A DNA stretch of 64,000 bases from a virus. The stretch is taken from the IMG/VR virus record IMGVR_UViG_3300012920_000029, positions 1-64,000 of that record; one strand, 5' to 3'. Each line of letters begins with the position of its first letter. The stretch's first letter is position 1. A program made the position numbers and the translations under genes. Shown one piece after another: positions 1 to 8,804 of the stretch. The notes beneath the pieces are model-generated. The model was not told the DNA's origin. It was given only the letters and a program-made list of their open reading frames with translations, and made no database searches.

Positions 1-240
1 GACGCACCAAGCGAAGCGTCTATGAAAGAGTGGCCTGAGCACTGGATAAACAAGCAAGACCCACTAGGTTGGCTACAATGGTATGATAGGTACTCTAAAG
101 GTCGCCGCACCGAGGACGATGCTAGGCAAATAAAACGATGGAAATCTTTTAAAGCAAGACACCTAGCACAGTACTTAAAAAACCCTACACTTAAGAGAAA
201 AGCTGCCCTTAGAAATTGGGCCATTGATGTGGAGAAATAA
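1..240 (+). CDS. C-terminal part of a protein with a DPxGWxQWY motif (5' end outside window)
   Basis: The frame is open from the first base of the window, so the ATG at 22 need not be the start and the entry is marked partial. About 79 residues are visible. They contain DPLGWLQWYDRYSKGRR followed by DDARQIKRW, a tryptophan- and arginine-rich motif that I associate with uncharacterised proteins of large phages and algal viruses (from memory, not searched). No catalytic residues or membrane segments are evident. The stop codon lies 1 nt before the next gene's ATG, and that gene's ribosome binding site sits inside this one, so the two are probably co-transcribed. Function unknown. Confidence 0.6.
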   Translation, partial: DAPSEASMKEWPEHWINKQDPLGWLQWYDRYSKGRRTEDDARQIKRWKSFKARHLAQYLKNPTLKRKAALRNWAIDVEK

Positions 241-241
241 C

Positions 242-799
242 ATGGACTTACTAACCATAGAACTACTTAAACTAGCCGCTAAAAAGAAAAAGCCTAAAGG
301 AACAGCTACAAAGCGAGACCCAGCTAAGTGGGCTAGAGCTAAAGCTAGAGCTAAAGCTAAGATGGGCGGGAAATGGTCAGCTAGAGCAGCTCAATTAGCG
401 GTTAAGTACTATAAAAGTTCTGGTGGCAAATACAAAGGTAAAAAACCTACTGCTAAAAATAACAAGCTTAAAAAGTGGTCTAAGCAGGACTGGCAATGGA
501 GTGGCGAGCGTAAAAAGAAGAAAAAGAAATCTAGGAAGAAAAAAGCTAGTTTTAACGAAGAGTTGGTAACTAAGTTATTAGAATTTAGTAAAGAAGCCGG
601 TAGTAAAAATAAAAGCAAAGGCGTGTATTTACCTGCTAAAGCTATAGATGCACTCAAGTCCAGTAAAAAAGGACGTAAGAAACTTAGAGCAGCTAGCCGT
701 AAGAAGTCTAAAGCCACCCGTGAAGGAAAGCAGCACGCTAGTCACGGATTGCATAAAGGCAAAAAGCGTAGTAAGTTAGGGCACACATATGAACGATAG
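242..799 (+). CDS. Small very basic protein, DUF5872-like
   Basis: 185 residues, extremely Lys/Arg-rich. The ATG at 242 was chosen over upstream TTG/ATG at 224/227 because GGAG at 230-233 is well spaced from it. Residues about 25-60 contain DPAKWARAKARAKAKMGGKW, then SARAAQLAVKYYK and a GGKYKG turn. The C-terminal third has a VYLPAKAIDAL segment followed by a basic tail. This order matches my memory of the DUF5872 family found in large phages and algal viruses. A nucleic-acid-binding role is inferred from charge only. It lies between the DPxGW gene and a structural gene, overlapping the latter by 11 nt. Confidence 0.6.
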   Translation: MDLLTIELLKLAAKKKKPKGTATKRDPAKWARAKARAKAKMGGKWSARAAQLAVKYYKSSGGKYKGKKPTAKNNKLKKWSKQDWQWSGERKKKKKKSRKKKASFNEELVTKLLEFSKEAGSKNKSKGVYLPAKAIDALKSSKKGRKKLRAASRKKSKATREGKQHASHGLHKGKKRSKLGHTYER

Positions 800-1787
800 G
801 CACTTAAGTCAAAAAACAGCGGGCATGCCCAATGTTAATTCTTCTCTAAAGCTACTAGAAAATGTGCTAAAAAAAGTAAAATTACCAGAATTAGCAGATA
901 AAGTAGATTTATATAGAGCTAGGAGAAATCTAGGGATAGCCGTAAAAGATTTAAAGAAGTACGAAGATCTTACAAGCAGATTTGGTCAAATGCCTCGGAT
1001 AGTTATTCCTAAAACGCATATTGATGTACCTGATTTAAAAAGATTAGGATTTCAGAATTCTTTAGTAGCAGTCCCTGAGGTAGGTCAAAAAACATGGACA
1101 ACCTATAGGCACCCTTTGGACAAGTTACATCTACATGATCATGGCGATGTTCTAAATATGCATATAGATAATCTACCTTCATTACAAATGGTAGCAGAGA
1201 GAAATTCTCTATCTAAAAAAATGAGAGAAAAATTATTAAAAACTATACCTGCAGGTATTAAACCTTGGACTCCAGGTAAGAATAGAAAGTCTCTTATGAA
1301 AAAATTAAAGGAAACTGCATCTGGAGTAGGTCACGCCGTCCTAGAAGGAGGACCTGGATATATTAACTACGGTCTGAAGCAGTTAAACCCTTTCAAAGTA
1401 TCGATGGCGGACGAAATACTAGCCAAATTACCAAAAGACTACTTAAAAAAGCGTTATGGAGTAACAAAAACCTCTAGCTATACTTCCCCCTATATGCAAG
1501 CATACTTAGCGGGAGTAAAATTAGCGGAAGCACAGTTTGATGATTATCAAAGTGTTAGCGATCCTGATGGTTTTGATGAAGTCACTACAAAATCAGATAG
1601 CGAAGATCCTAAGTCTTTTAGGAGCACTAGTTATAGCGATAGAAGTAGCCCTGCTACAAATAACTATAGCACTAGTGGACGTAACCAAAGCACTCATGCT
1701 AAGCAACCTGATGAGGTTATTCCTGACCAAACTTTTGAAACCAACTCACCTAAACGTGATAGATTAAGAGGTAAATATAATGGCTAA
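789..1787 (+). CDS. Hypothetical protein, probably virion-associated
   Basis: 332 residues, not recognised. The N-terminal two thirds are basic and helical in appearance, and the C-terminal 80 residues are Ser/Thr/Asp-rich and probably disordered. A segment near residue 235-250 (YMQAYLAGVKLAEAQ) resembles the N-terminus of the protein at 3338 (YYYNLGTELAMQ), a pattern Y-x-x-G-x-x-x-A. It overlaps the preceding gene by 11 nt and the following fibre-like gene by 8 nt, so it belongs to the same transcription unit as structural genes. Structural role is inferred from context only. Confidence 0.5.
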   Translation: MNDRHLSQKTAGMPNVNSSLKLLENVLKKVKLPELADKVDLYRARRNLGIAVKDLKKYEDLTSRFGQMPRIVIPKTHIDVPDLKRLGFQNSLVAVPEVGQKTWTTYRHPLDKLHLHDHGDVLNMHIDNLPSLQMVAERNSLSKKMREKLLKTIPAGIKPWTPGKNRKSLMKKLKETASGVGHAVLEGGPGYINYGLKQLNPFKVSMADEILAKLPKDYLKKRYGVTKTSSYTSPYMQAYLAGVKLAEAQFDDYQSVSDPDGFDEVTTKSDSEDPKSFRSTSYSDRSSPATNNYSTSGRNQSTHAKQPDEVIPDQTFETNSPKRDRLRGKYNG

Positions 1788-3333
1788 AATAATAAAAGGA
1801 GACATTGAAGCTACTGGAGAAATCAAAGGCGCTACTATAGTAGGAGACCTGACTGGGGATGTCACTGGTACAGCAGATATTGCTACTGAAGTAACAGTAT
1901 CTGCTAATAACAGTACTGATGAAACAGTATACCTTACTTTTGTAGACGGAGCCACCGGTACTCAAGGTTTAGAAACAGATACTGGATTAACCTATAACCC
2001 CAGCACTAACCAAATAAGCGCCATTACTTCAGGATCTATAGCAGTACAGAACGTAATTGGAGCGGGAGCAAATAATCATTATGTGCCTGTAGTTAATACA
2101 TTTAATGGTAACTCTAGTTTATTTGGAGACGCTAATTTAGAGTTTAACTCTAGTACAAATACCCTAACCACTACCGCTTTTGCAGGAGCACTCACGGGTA
2201 ATGTTACGGGTAATGTTACGGGGGATGTAACTGGAGGAGTATCTCTGCCTTCAGGCAAAACTATAGCAGGGTTACATACTTCTAATACTATCAGCACTGC
2301 AGGTAATATCTCAGTAACTAGTTCAGGTAGTGCTGTAATAGCACCAGAAGTACAAAGTGCTAAAATTACCCATCGATCAAGTGACGCAGCCTTAGTAATA
2401 AGCTCTATAGATGATGTAAAGGTAGTATTAGATGAAGGTACGGATAATTCTGCAGGTACTTTTACTATACATAAAAATGCAGACAGTAACCCTGCGGTTT
2501 TTTCAATAAATGAATCCGGAATTACCACAGCAGGACAAGTAGTTTCTTTAAGCCATATTTCTTCCACTGACGGAGACATAGCTACTACTAATGGCAATGT
2601 TTATACCGTGAATGGCAACCTATATACCACTAATGGTAATATAACTGCCGGAGGAGATATTACAGTAGGCGATGACCTTTATATTAACGGTAGTTCTACA
2701 GCGGTAGTATCCTCAGTTTCAGGGCAAGGAACTTACATAACTTTTTCTTATGCCAATAGTACCCGGGGTGTAACTTTTAATACGCCTGACTTTAGGTTAG
2801 CCGGAATACCGGAAGAAACTTCCAGTTTTGCTACCTATTATTTAGGTGTTAGGACTGCAGAAGGTAATCGAGTATATAGAGATGATGCAAATTTCTTCAC
2901 CGGAACACACATCTACAAAGCAGCAGGCGACATAGCTCCTGGCACCGCAGTAGAATTAGTAAACGGATCTGTACAAGCAACTAGTTCAGCTAACTCTGCT
3001 ATATGCGTAGGCATTGTAGCACAGACCGTAGAAGCCACCGCTGAAAACCCTATTGAGACTTCTTTAGGTGAGAACTTAACCTCAGGCTGGGCTATTAAAC
3101 TAGCTTCGGTAGGTGACGTAAAGCACCGTAGCAGCACAGGATTCCTAGTATGCAACGAGGGTGGAGACATCGCTCCCGGAGACCTCTTAGTTACAAGTTC
3201 AACTCCCGGTTACCTAATGAAGCAAGCAGACGATATAATTAGATCAACAACAGTAGGTAAGGCCATGGAAGCACCGAGCTTCGACGAGAACGGCCAAGCC
3301 TCTGGCATCTACGGATACATTTACTGCGGGTAA
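1780..3333 (+). CDS. Tail-fibre-like repetitive structural protein
   Basis: 517 residues, rich in Gly, Thr, Ser, Asn and Val with almost no Cys or Trp, typical of beta-structured fibres. The N-terminal 150 residues carry repeated GDxTGxVTG units (coding DNA near 2205-2235 is itself repetitive) and an LTYNPSTNQI segment of the kind common in marine phage fibres. Residues about 265-300 contain a second repeat series (DGDIATTNGN, VYTVNGN, LYTTNGN, ITAGGD). The C-terminal 150 residues (AAGDIAPGTAV, later GGDIAPGDLLVTSSTPGYL) resemble collar/tip domains. SD AGAGGT lies about 7 nt upstream of the ATG. Attachment or decoration role is inferred. Confidence 0.65.
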   Translation: MAKIIKGDIEATGEIKGATIVGDLTGDVTGTADIATEVTVSANNSTDETVYLTFVDGATGTQGLETDTGLTYNPSTNQISAITSGSIAVQNVIGAGANNHYVPVVNTFNGNSSLFGDANLEFNSSTNTLTTTAFAGALTGNVTGNVTGDVTGGVSLPSGKTIAGLHTSNTISTAGNISVTSSGSAVIAPEVQSAKITHRSSDAALVISSIDDVKVVLDEGTDNSAGTFTIHKNADSNPAVFSINESGITTAGQVVSLSHISSTDGDIATTNGNVYTVNGNLYTTNGNITAGGDITVGDDLYINGSSTAVVSSVSGQGTYITFSYANSTRGVTFNTPDFRLAGIPEETSSFATYYLGVRTAEGNRVYRDDANFFTGTHIYKAAGDIAPGTAVELVNGSVQATSSANSAICVGIVAQTVEATAENPIETSLGENLTSGWAIKLASVGDVKHRSSTGFLVCNEGGDIAPGDLLVTSSTPGYLMKQADDIIRSTTVGKAMEAPSFDENGQASGIYGYIYCG

Positions 3334-3337
3334 TAAT

Positions 3338-3898
3338 ATGCAAGACAAACTAGCACAGTACTATTATAACCTAGGCACTGAGCTAGCAATGCAGCATAGT
3401 GGCTTAGAGAAAACAGCTTTTTTAAAAGGATTAGGTAGGGTACTAACTCGAGGAACTCCTCAAGACCTAGTAGCTCACTTTGGTAAAAGAAACTTAGCTA
3501 ATACTATCGGTAAAAAAGACTTAGCTAATATTATTAGTAGGTTAAGACCTTTAGGAGGCAAATCTATAGCTACTGGTGTAGGATATACAGGGCTAGGTGC
3601 AGGACTAGGCGTAGGAGCTGATGTATTAGCTACAGCTTACGGACTACCTGGTTTAGGCACTACAGGTTCCGCAATGTTCGGAGGGGTTCTAGGAAAAATG
3701 TTCAAAGATAAGAGAACCCTAGACTTAGCAAGGTCTTTAACAAAAGCTGAGAAAGCCCTAGTAGCTAAGAACATGACCTATAATCCAATTAGAAGTAGTT
3801 TATATAGTGGTATAGGAACTATGAATCCTGCTGGAGCACTTAGTGATTTGTACACTAATTCCAAAGTAAGGAATATTTTAGGAGCAAAAACATTATGA
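3338..3898 (+). CDS. Hypothetical Gly-rich protein with hydrophobic centre
   Basis: 186 residues, not recognised. It starts with an aromatic helix (QDKLAQYYYNLGTELAMQ) followed by LEKTAF, a tail that recurs at the start of the 1502-aa protein at 4292. Residues about 80-125 are Gly/Ala-rich and hydrophobic, possibly membrane-interacting. The 3' end overlaps the next ATG by 4 nt (ATGA), indicating coupled translation. Virion or ejection role is an inference from neighbours. The start has only a weak upstream GGG. Confidence 0.5.
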   Translation: MQDKLAQYYYNLGTELAMQHSGLEKTAFLKGLGRVLTRGTPQDLVAHFGKRNLANTIGKKDLANIISRLRPLGGKSIATGVGYTGLGAGLGVGADVLATAYGLPGLGTTGSAMFGGVLGKMFKDKRTLDLARSLTKAEKALVAKNMTYNPIRSSLYSGIGTMNPAGALSDLYTNSKVRNILGAKTL

Positions 3899-4287
3899 AA
3901 ATTAAAGTAACTAAAACTAAGCCTATTGCAAAAGCGCTTATTATTAAGTCTAAAGGAAGCATGCCTATGAGCCCTAGTAGCATTACCGACATGGTAGGCG
4001 GGCCTATTAGCATGCTTATGAAAAGCTTAATGAGCAGTGATATGCCTAAGATGCCTAAGATGCCTATGATGCCTAAAAGTATGGGCTCTATGGTAAAAGA
4101 CCCAGAGTATGATGATAGACAAATGATCCTACACTCTCTAAACAGTATCAGAGCTATCTGCGATGAGTTAGAGCAACTAGCTTGTGGGTGCGACCCTATG
4201 CCTTCTTGGGCAGAAGCTAAGATTTATGCAGCCCAAAAGGATATACTTACTGTGTTAGGTTCTCTTTTAGGTAAGAAAAAAGGATAA
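3895..4287 (+). CDS. Small methionine-rich protein
   Basis: 130 residues. The N-terminal 80 are unusually Met/Pro/Lys-rich (MPKMPKMPMMPKSMGSM) and probably flexible. The C-terminal 45 residues form a likely helix (PSWAEAKIYAAQKDILTVLGSLL) of a kind I have seen in short uncharacterised phage structural-region proteins. No enzymatic motif. It is translationally coupled to the upstream gene and lies 4 nt before the very long gene at 4292. A chaperone or linker role would be speculation. Confidence 0.5.
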   Translation: MKIKVTKTKPIAKALIIKSKGSMPMSPSSITDMVGGPISMLMKSLMSSDMPKMPKMPMMPKSMGSMVKDPEYDDRQMILHSLNSIRAICDELEQLACGCDPMPSWAEAKIYAAQKDILTVLGSLLGKKKG

Positions 4288-4291
4288 GTTT

Positions 4292-7200
4292 ATGAACGCT
4301 ACTGCTAGCATGTTAGAAGCACCTCTTGAAAAAACAGCATTTGCTCCTGATATAGGTGAAGCGATTATGCGGGCCTATAAGCAATTCGGTACTAAAGGGT
4401 TAGCTGGGTTTATACCCGGAGTAGATAGCTACGCTGCTTCTGGTCTAGCAGGAGTAGGCGCCTCCGAGCTAACTAGTAGGCTAATGCCTCAAATAGCTAG
4501 AAGAAATCCTAAGAAGGTAAAAGCTCTACAAGCAATAGCTTCCGGCTTAGCAGGAGGAGGAACAGGTTTAGCAAGTAGCTTTATAGGGGCGCCTTTAATG
4601 CGTGATCTTAAGAAGGTACCTAATACTAAGCTATTACCCGAATTAGCTAGCTTGGGTGCTTTAGCAGGAGGAGCTGAGTTATTAGCCGCCCCTTATATGG
4701 GTAAAACTACTGGTGCTTTAGAACCTATTTTAACTACAGGAGCAGGAGCAGGCTTAGTATCTGCAGCACAGGGTATACGTAAGAAAATAAATCTAGACAA
4801 CTTTATACGAGCTGCTAGAAGAGCTGGCAAAGAAGTAGATGCTAAGCCTATTAGCTATACTAAAAGCATTATGGATTCTTTTAGGAAGTTGCCGGGAGGT
4901 AGTTTACCAGCAGGAGCTGGAGCAGCTTTGTTAGCTACAGGAAGCCCTGTACTAGGAGGTACTGCTTTACTATCAGCTCCGTTAATGAACAATAAAGTAA
5001 CAGAGTATTTAGCAGATGTCTCTAAAGAGTTACAACGTAATAAAGAAATAAAAGAGCTATACAAAAAGTCTAGTCTTAACGCACCTTTAGCAACAGAGCT
5101 ATCTAAACTAGCTGCCCCAGCCTACATGACCCTAAGTCCTAATTCACTAGAAGCTTACACTATGGATAAGCAGGCTTTTATAGGGGCTTTAGGCGAGTTC
5201 TTAGGTAAAGGTATACAGAAGTTTACTGGAGGTATGTTAGGCAAAGGAGTTCAGGCAGGTAGAACTGTGCAGCGAGGTGTTCGTCATCTTCCTTCTCATC
5301 TCGAAGGTTTGCAAACCTTTGGTAGAGAGCAGATATTAAAAGGTATGGGACATACACCTACCGCCCCGGCTACTAGAAAACCGGGATTTCTTACCAACTT
5401 TATGGAAGGTATTAGTAAAGGAAGAAATCAGCAGTTTGAAGCACAAACAGGGCTATCTAATGTAACTAGACAAGAGAGAAAGTTTTTAACAAGCGCCAAA
5501 GGTGGTGATAAAAGCCAAGCAGCTTTTAGAGAAGTTAATCCGGTTCTTAATAATGCTAACCCTGAAATCCAAGCAGCTAGGCGAGGAGCAGAAACTCAGC
5601 AACGAGTGCGGTCAGAGATAGGTATGATACCTACCACCGAGTCGGCGGTAGCTAGGGAGTATGTTGCTACTACAGGTTCTCGAGCAGGACAACCCCTACG
5701 CCCTGTGGTATATAGTGGGGGCAGTCCAGTAATTGTTAAAGATACTAGAATGGGTAGAGTTTATAATAGGCAATTTGCAACTGCCGAAGCAGAGGTAAAC
5801 GCTTTAAGAGGCCAATTATCGGCAGCCCCAGCAGATGCCAAACCTTTTATACAACAGAGACTCCAAGCTGCAGAGCAAAATCTAAACAAAGCACGAACTC
5901 AACATGAAGAAGCTTTTGGACAAGCCTATGCTTCCCATCCTCGAGTAGCTCCTACAGCAGCACCTACAGTAGCTACTGATGCTAGTAGAACAACTAGACA
6001 GATAAATATAGATCTAGGGAAACAACGAAGAAATATAAATGCGGAAATAAAAGCGGAAGAAGAAGCCCTAGCTAAATCAACAGATCCTTTACGAAAACAA
6101 ATTTTACAAAAACGGTTGGAAGGCCAGTATGCTAAAAGACAACAAATAGATGATCAAATAACACAGTTTAGATCAGAAGCTATAGCTAGAAATGCCCCTA
6201 CTACGCCTGCTCCTCAAGTTCAAACAATAAGTAATGAAATAGCTATGGGTAGAGGCACTGTCCCAGAATTACAAACCCGCGCTTCAGAAATAGATACTAG
6301 ACTACAGTACTTCAATAGTGAGGTAAGTAGAATAAATAGCACAGGACAGTTAACTAAAGCACAAAAAGAACAAGCTATAGCTAGACTACAGCCGGAGATA
6401 CAGAAATTAACAGCTGAGCAATCAAAGGCCTACGAGGGGTTATACAAAGGACAGTATGGTAGAGGTGTACCTAATGCTTCCTCTGTAACCGAGAGTGCTA
6501 AAGCCCAGCAGTTTACTACTGATTTAGATAATGCTATAGGTCAAATAAATACTCAAATATCTACTGGTGGGTTGACTCCTGTTCAAGAGCAAGCTTTAAA
6601 CAGAAGATTAAGAGACTTAACTTCTCAACGAAATCAAATGTCCGATAGAGTTATAGCTACTGCGGATACTGCTGCATTAAACACTCAAAAAACTAAGTTG
6701 ACTACCGAAGTACAGCAACAAGAAGCTATCATAAATGATCTATCGGGTACTTACACCAGAGATCAAATAAACGCTGCTAAAGCACAAAAAGCACGTTTAG
6801 AAGGCGAACTAGGAAAAGTAACCAATCGAGAACAGCAACTAGCCTCTGAGGCAGAAGCAGCTACGTTACAAGCACAACGACAACAAGCTGAAATTACCGC
6901 ACAGCAAAGCCAGACTAGAGCTCAAAATATTAAGAGTAAAATGACAGCACCTACAAGAGAGCAATCTCAACAAGTACAGGATATAGCTAGAACAGAACTA
7001 GGCGCTACTGGAGCTTCTGCAGAATTTAGAGTAAAAGGCTTAAGTGATAGCACTAATAATTATGTTTATGAACAGGGCTTAATACCTAGAGAATATGCCC
7101 AGTTTGAAAAAGGCACTCTTAGATTAAGTAGGACAGGTGCGTCTGAAGCAGCTAGAAGTTCGGGCCTCAACGAGGCGGTTACTCAAGCAGACAAAGCATT

Positions 7201-8800
7201 AAAGGAGCATTTATATAGTCAAGGAAGTGGTTTATTCTCACAAAGAATGGAAGCAATAGATTCTCCTGTATCTAAACTAATTAATGAGAACCCTAACTTA
7301 AGAAATGAGCTAACAACTAGAGCTAATTCTTTTATAAAAAATCCAAAAATGACTCAAGAAGAATTAGCTAATCAACTTAGGAATGAAATGAGGATAGATC
7401 CTGCTGCGGCAGATGAGTTCGCCGCTTCTTTAGCTAACAGTGGCGCTATCCAACAAACTCGACGTAATCTAGAAGTGTCTTCTAGTAATTTCCAAAGAGA
7501 AATGAATTCTTTTATGTCTAAAGAGTTTAGAGCTAGCTCGGATAAAGTAATAACAGATATAGGCAAAGATTTTAATAAGGTTAAGGGCCTAACCGAGCAG
7601 GAAACTAGTCAATTCCAAGGTATAGTTACTGCTTTACAAGAATCAGGTTTAAGTTCTACAGCAGAAGGTAACGCAATACTATCTTACTTAAAAGATAGTA
7701 TGAAAAGTGGAGATATGACTAGAACAGCTATCTCAGATGTAACTAAGCTTATTAGAGGAGAAACTGCGACAATAAGTACCTCAGGAACAAAGAAGTTTTT
7801 AGGAAGAAACACTTCCGGCAGAATGGGCTCTATAAGCCTTAAACCTAACCAAATAGAACGATTAAAACAGACTGGTTTAGAAGTAGGTCAGACTACTCGA
7901 GGAGACCTAAGTCAATTCGGCGCTAGTAATCTAAGAAACTTAGAGACTCATTTTGGGGATAAAGCAGTAGCCCAAGAGCTGCAGCAACTATCAGTATCTT
8001 CTAACGAAGGAGCCTCTGCAGTTAACAAGGTTATGAGCGGTAATGCTTCTCTAGCTGACTTCTCAGCTAAAGAACTTAATGCTCTTAACATAACCCCCTA
8101 TAAACCTTCTGCAGGAGTAACACTACCTAGAGGTTACACTAATAAATCTCCTGGTGATGTAGTAAGACAAGCCACTAAGGAGATTACAGCACAAGAAAAA
8201 ATAATAAAAAGATTAGAAAGCAAACCCAATTTAAACAAGAGCCAAAAGAAACAACTTAATGCAGCTAAACAAGAAGTTAAAGATCTTCAAGCACTGCAAA
8301 CTGATGCACAGACCTATATTACTAACAATCAAAGTACTTTAGACAGATTCACCAATGAAGTACGAAACGCTCGTGTACAGTACGAAGCACAAGGCGGAGT
8401 AGAGGGCACCTTAAACTTTACAGGAGAAACTTCAAGAGTATTTGAGCAACAACCGGGACTATTCTCTAGATTTGGTAGTGGAGCAGATAATATCTTACGA
8501 GGATCACAGTACGCAGGTGAAAAAGGTCCCGGCGCTTTAGGACTCGGTTTCACAGGAGCTGGTGTCTTAGGCGCTACAGCTTATGGAGCCAGTCCTTCCC
8601 AAAGCTCTTATATGCTGGGTACCGCTAGCTTTGGACTAGGTCCTCTAGCTCCTCCTGTAAGGTATATTAAGAAAACAGCTATGATGGCACCTGTTAAGTT
8701 TAAAGGAAACACGACCCCTAAAATGTTAGGAGCTCCTGTAGTAGAGTCTCCTATGACTAGTACTCATATACATAAGTACATGCAAGCCCCCGTAGGATAG
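4292..8800 (+). CDS. Very large putative internal virion / ejection protein
   Basis: 1502 residues, the longest complete gene here. An AGGA site precedes the ATG. Residues 1-270 alternate Gly/Ala-rich hydrophobic stretches (for example VGASELT and GALAGGAELLAAP) with basic segments, suggesting membrane-active parts. Residues about 440-900 are a long Gln/Glu/Ala/Lys-rich coiled-coil region, and the last 150 residues are again Gly/Ala-rich with a hydrophobic stretch. LEKTAF, LSKLAAP and MDKQAF occur at internal junctions. No peptidase or lysozyme signature was found. It precedes a metallopeptidase and lies 2 kb before the tape measure. An internal or ejected protein fits, and a second tape-measure-like role is possible. 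Confidence 0.5.
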   Translation: MNATASMLEAPLEKTAFAPDIGEAIMRAYKQFGTKGLAGFIPGVDSYAASGLAGVGASELTSRLMPQIARRNPKKVKALQAIASGLAGGGTGLASSFIGAPLMRDLKKVPNTKLLPELASLGALAGGAELLAAPYMGKTTGALEPILTTGAGAGLVSAAQGIRKKINLDNFIRAARRAGKEVDAKPISYTKSIMDSFRKLPGGSLPAGAGAALLATGSPVLGGTALLSAPLMNNKVTEYLADVSKELQRNKEIKELYKKSSLNAPLATELSKLAAPAYMTLSPNSLEAYTMDKQAFIGALGEFLGKGIQKFTGGMLGKGVQAGRTVQRGVRHLPSHLEGLQTFGREQILKGMGHTPTAPATRKPGFLTNFMEGISKGRNQQFEAQTGLSNVTRQERKFLTSAKGGDKSQAAFREVNPVLNNANPEIQAARRGAETQQRVRSEIGMIPTTESAVAREYVATTGSRAGQPLRPVVYSGGSPVIVKDTRMGRVYNRQFATAEAEVNALRGQLSAAPADAKPFIQQRLQAAEQNLNKARTQHEEAFGQAYASHPRVAPTAAPTVATDASRTTRQINIDLGKQRRNINAEIKAEEEALAKSTDPLRKQILQKRLEGQYAKRQQIDDQITQFRSEAIARNAPTTPAPQVQTISNEIAMGRGTVPELQTRASEIDTRLQYFNSEVSRINSTGQLTKAQKEQAIARLQPEIQKLTAEQSKAYEGLYKGQYGRGVPNASSVTESAKAQQFTTDLDNAIGQINTQISTGGLTPVQEQALNRRLRDLTSQRNQMSDRVIATADTAALNTQKTKLTTEVQQQEAIINDLSGTYTRDQINAAKAQKARLEGELGKVTNREQQLASEAEAATLQAQRQQAEITAQQSQTRAQNIKSKMTAPTREQSQQVQDIARTELGATGASAEFRVKGLSDSTNNYVYEQGLIPREYAQFEKGTLRLSRTGASEAARSSGLNEAVTQADKALKEHLYSQGSGLFSQRMEAIDSPVSKLINENPNLRNELTTRANSFIKNPKMTQEELANQLRNEMRIDPAAADEFAASLANSGAIQQTRRNLEVSSSNFQREMNSFMSKEFRASSDKVITDIGKDFNKVKGLTEQETSQFQGIVTALQESGLSSTAEGNAILSYLKDSMKSGDMTRTAISDVTKLIRGETATISTSGTKKFLGRNTSGRMGSISLKPNQIERLKQTGLEVGQTTRGDLSQFGASNLRNLETHFGDKAVAQELQQLSVSSNEGASAVNKVMSGNASLADFSAKELNALNITPYKPSAGVTLPRGYTNKSPGDVVRQATKEITAQEKIIKRLESKPNLNKSQKKQLNAAKQEVKDLQALQTDAQTYITNNQSTLDRFTNEVRNARVQYEAQGGVEGTLNFTGETSRVFEQQPGLFSRFGSGADNILRGSQYAGEKGPGALGLGFTGAGVLGATAYGASPSQSSYMLGTASFGLGPLAPPVRYIKKTAMMAPVKFKGNTTPKMLGAPVVESPMTSTHIHKYMQAPVG

Positions 8801-8804
8801 TAAC

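Noticed and set aside
1-20. Hairpin GACGC...GCGTC at the window edge as a terminator
   Set aside because: Lies inside the open frame running into the first gene and has no T-run.
2079-2597. 172-codon antisense ORF under the fibre-like gene
   Set aside because: Shadow of the Thr/Val/Gly-rich repeat coding on the plus strand, with no start context and no recognisable protein.
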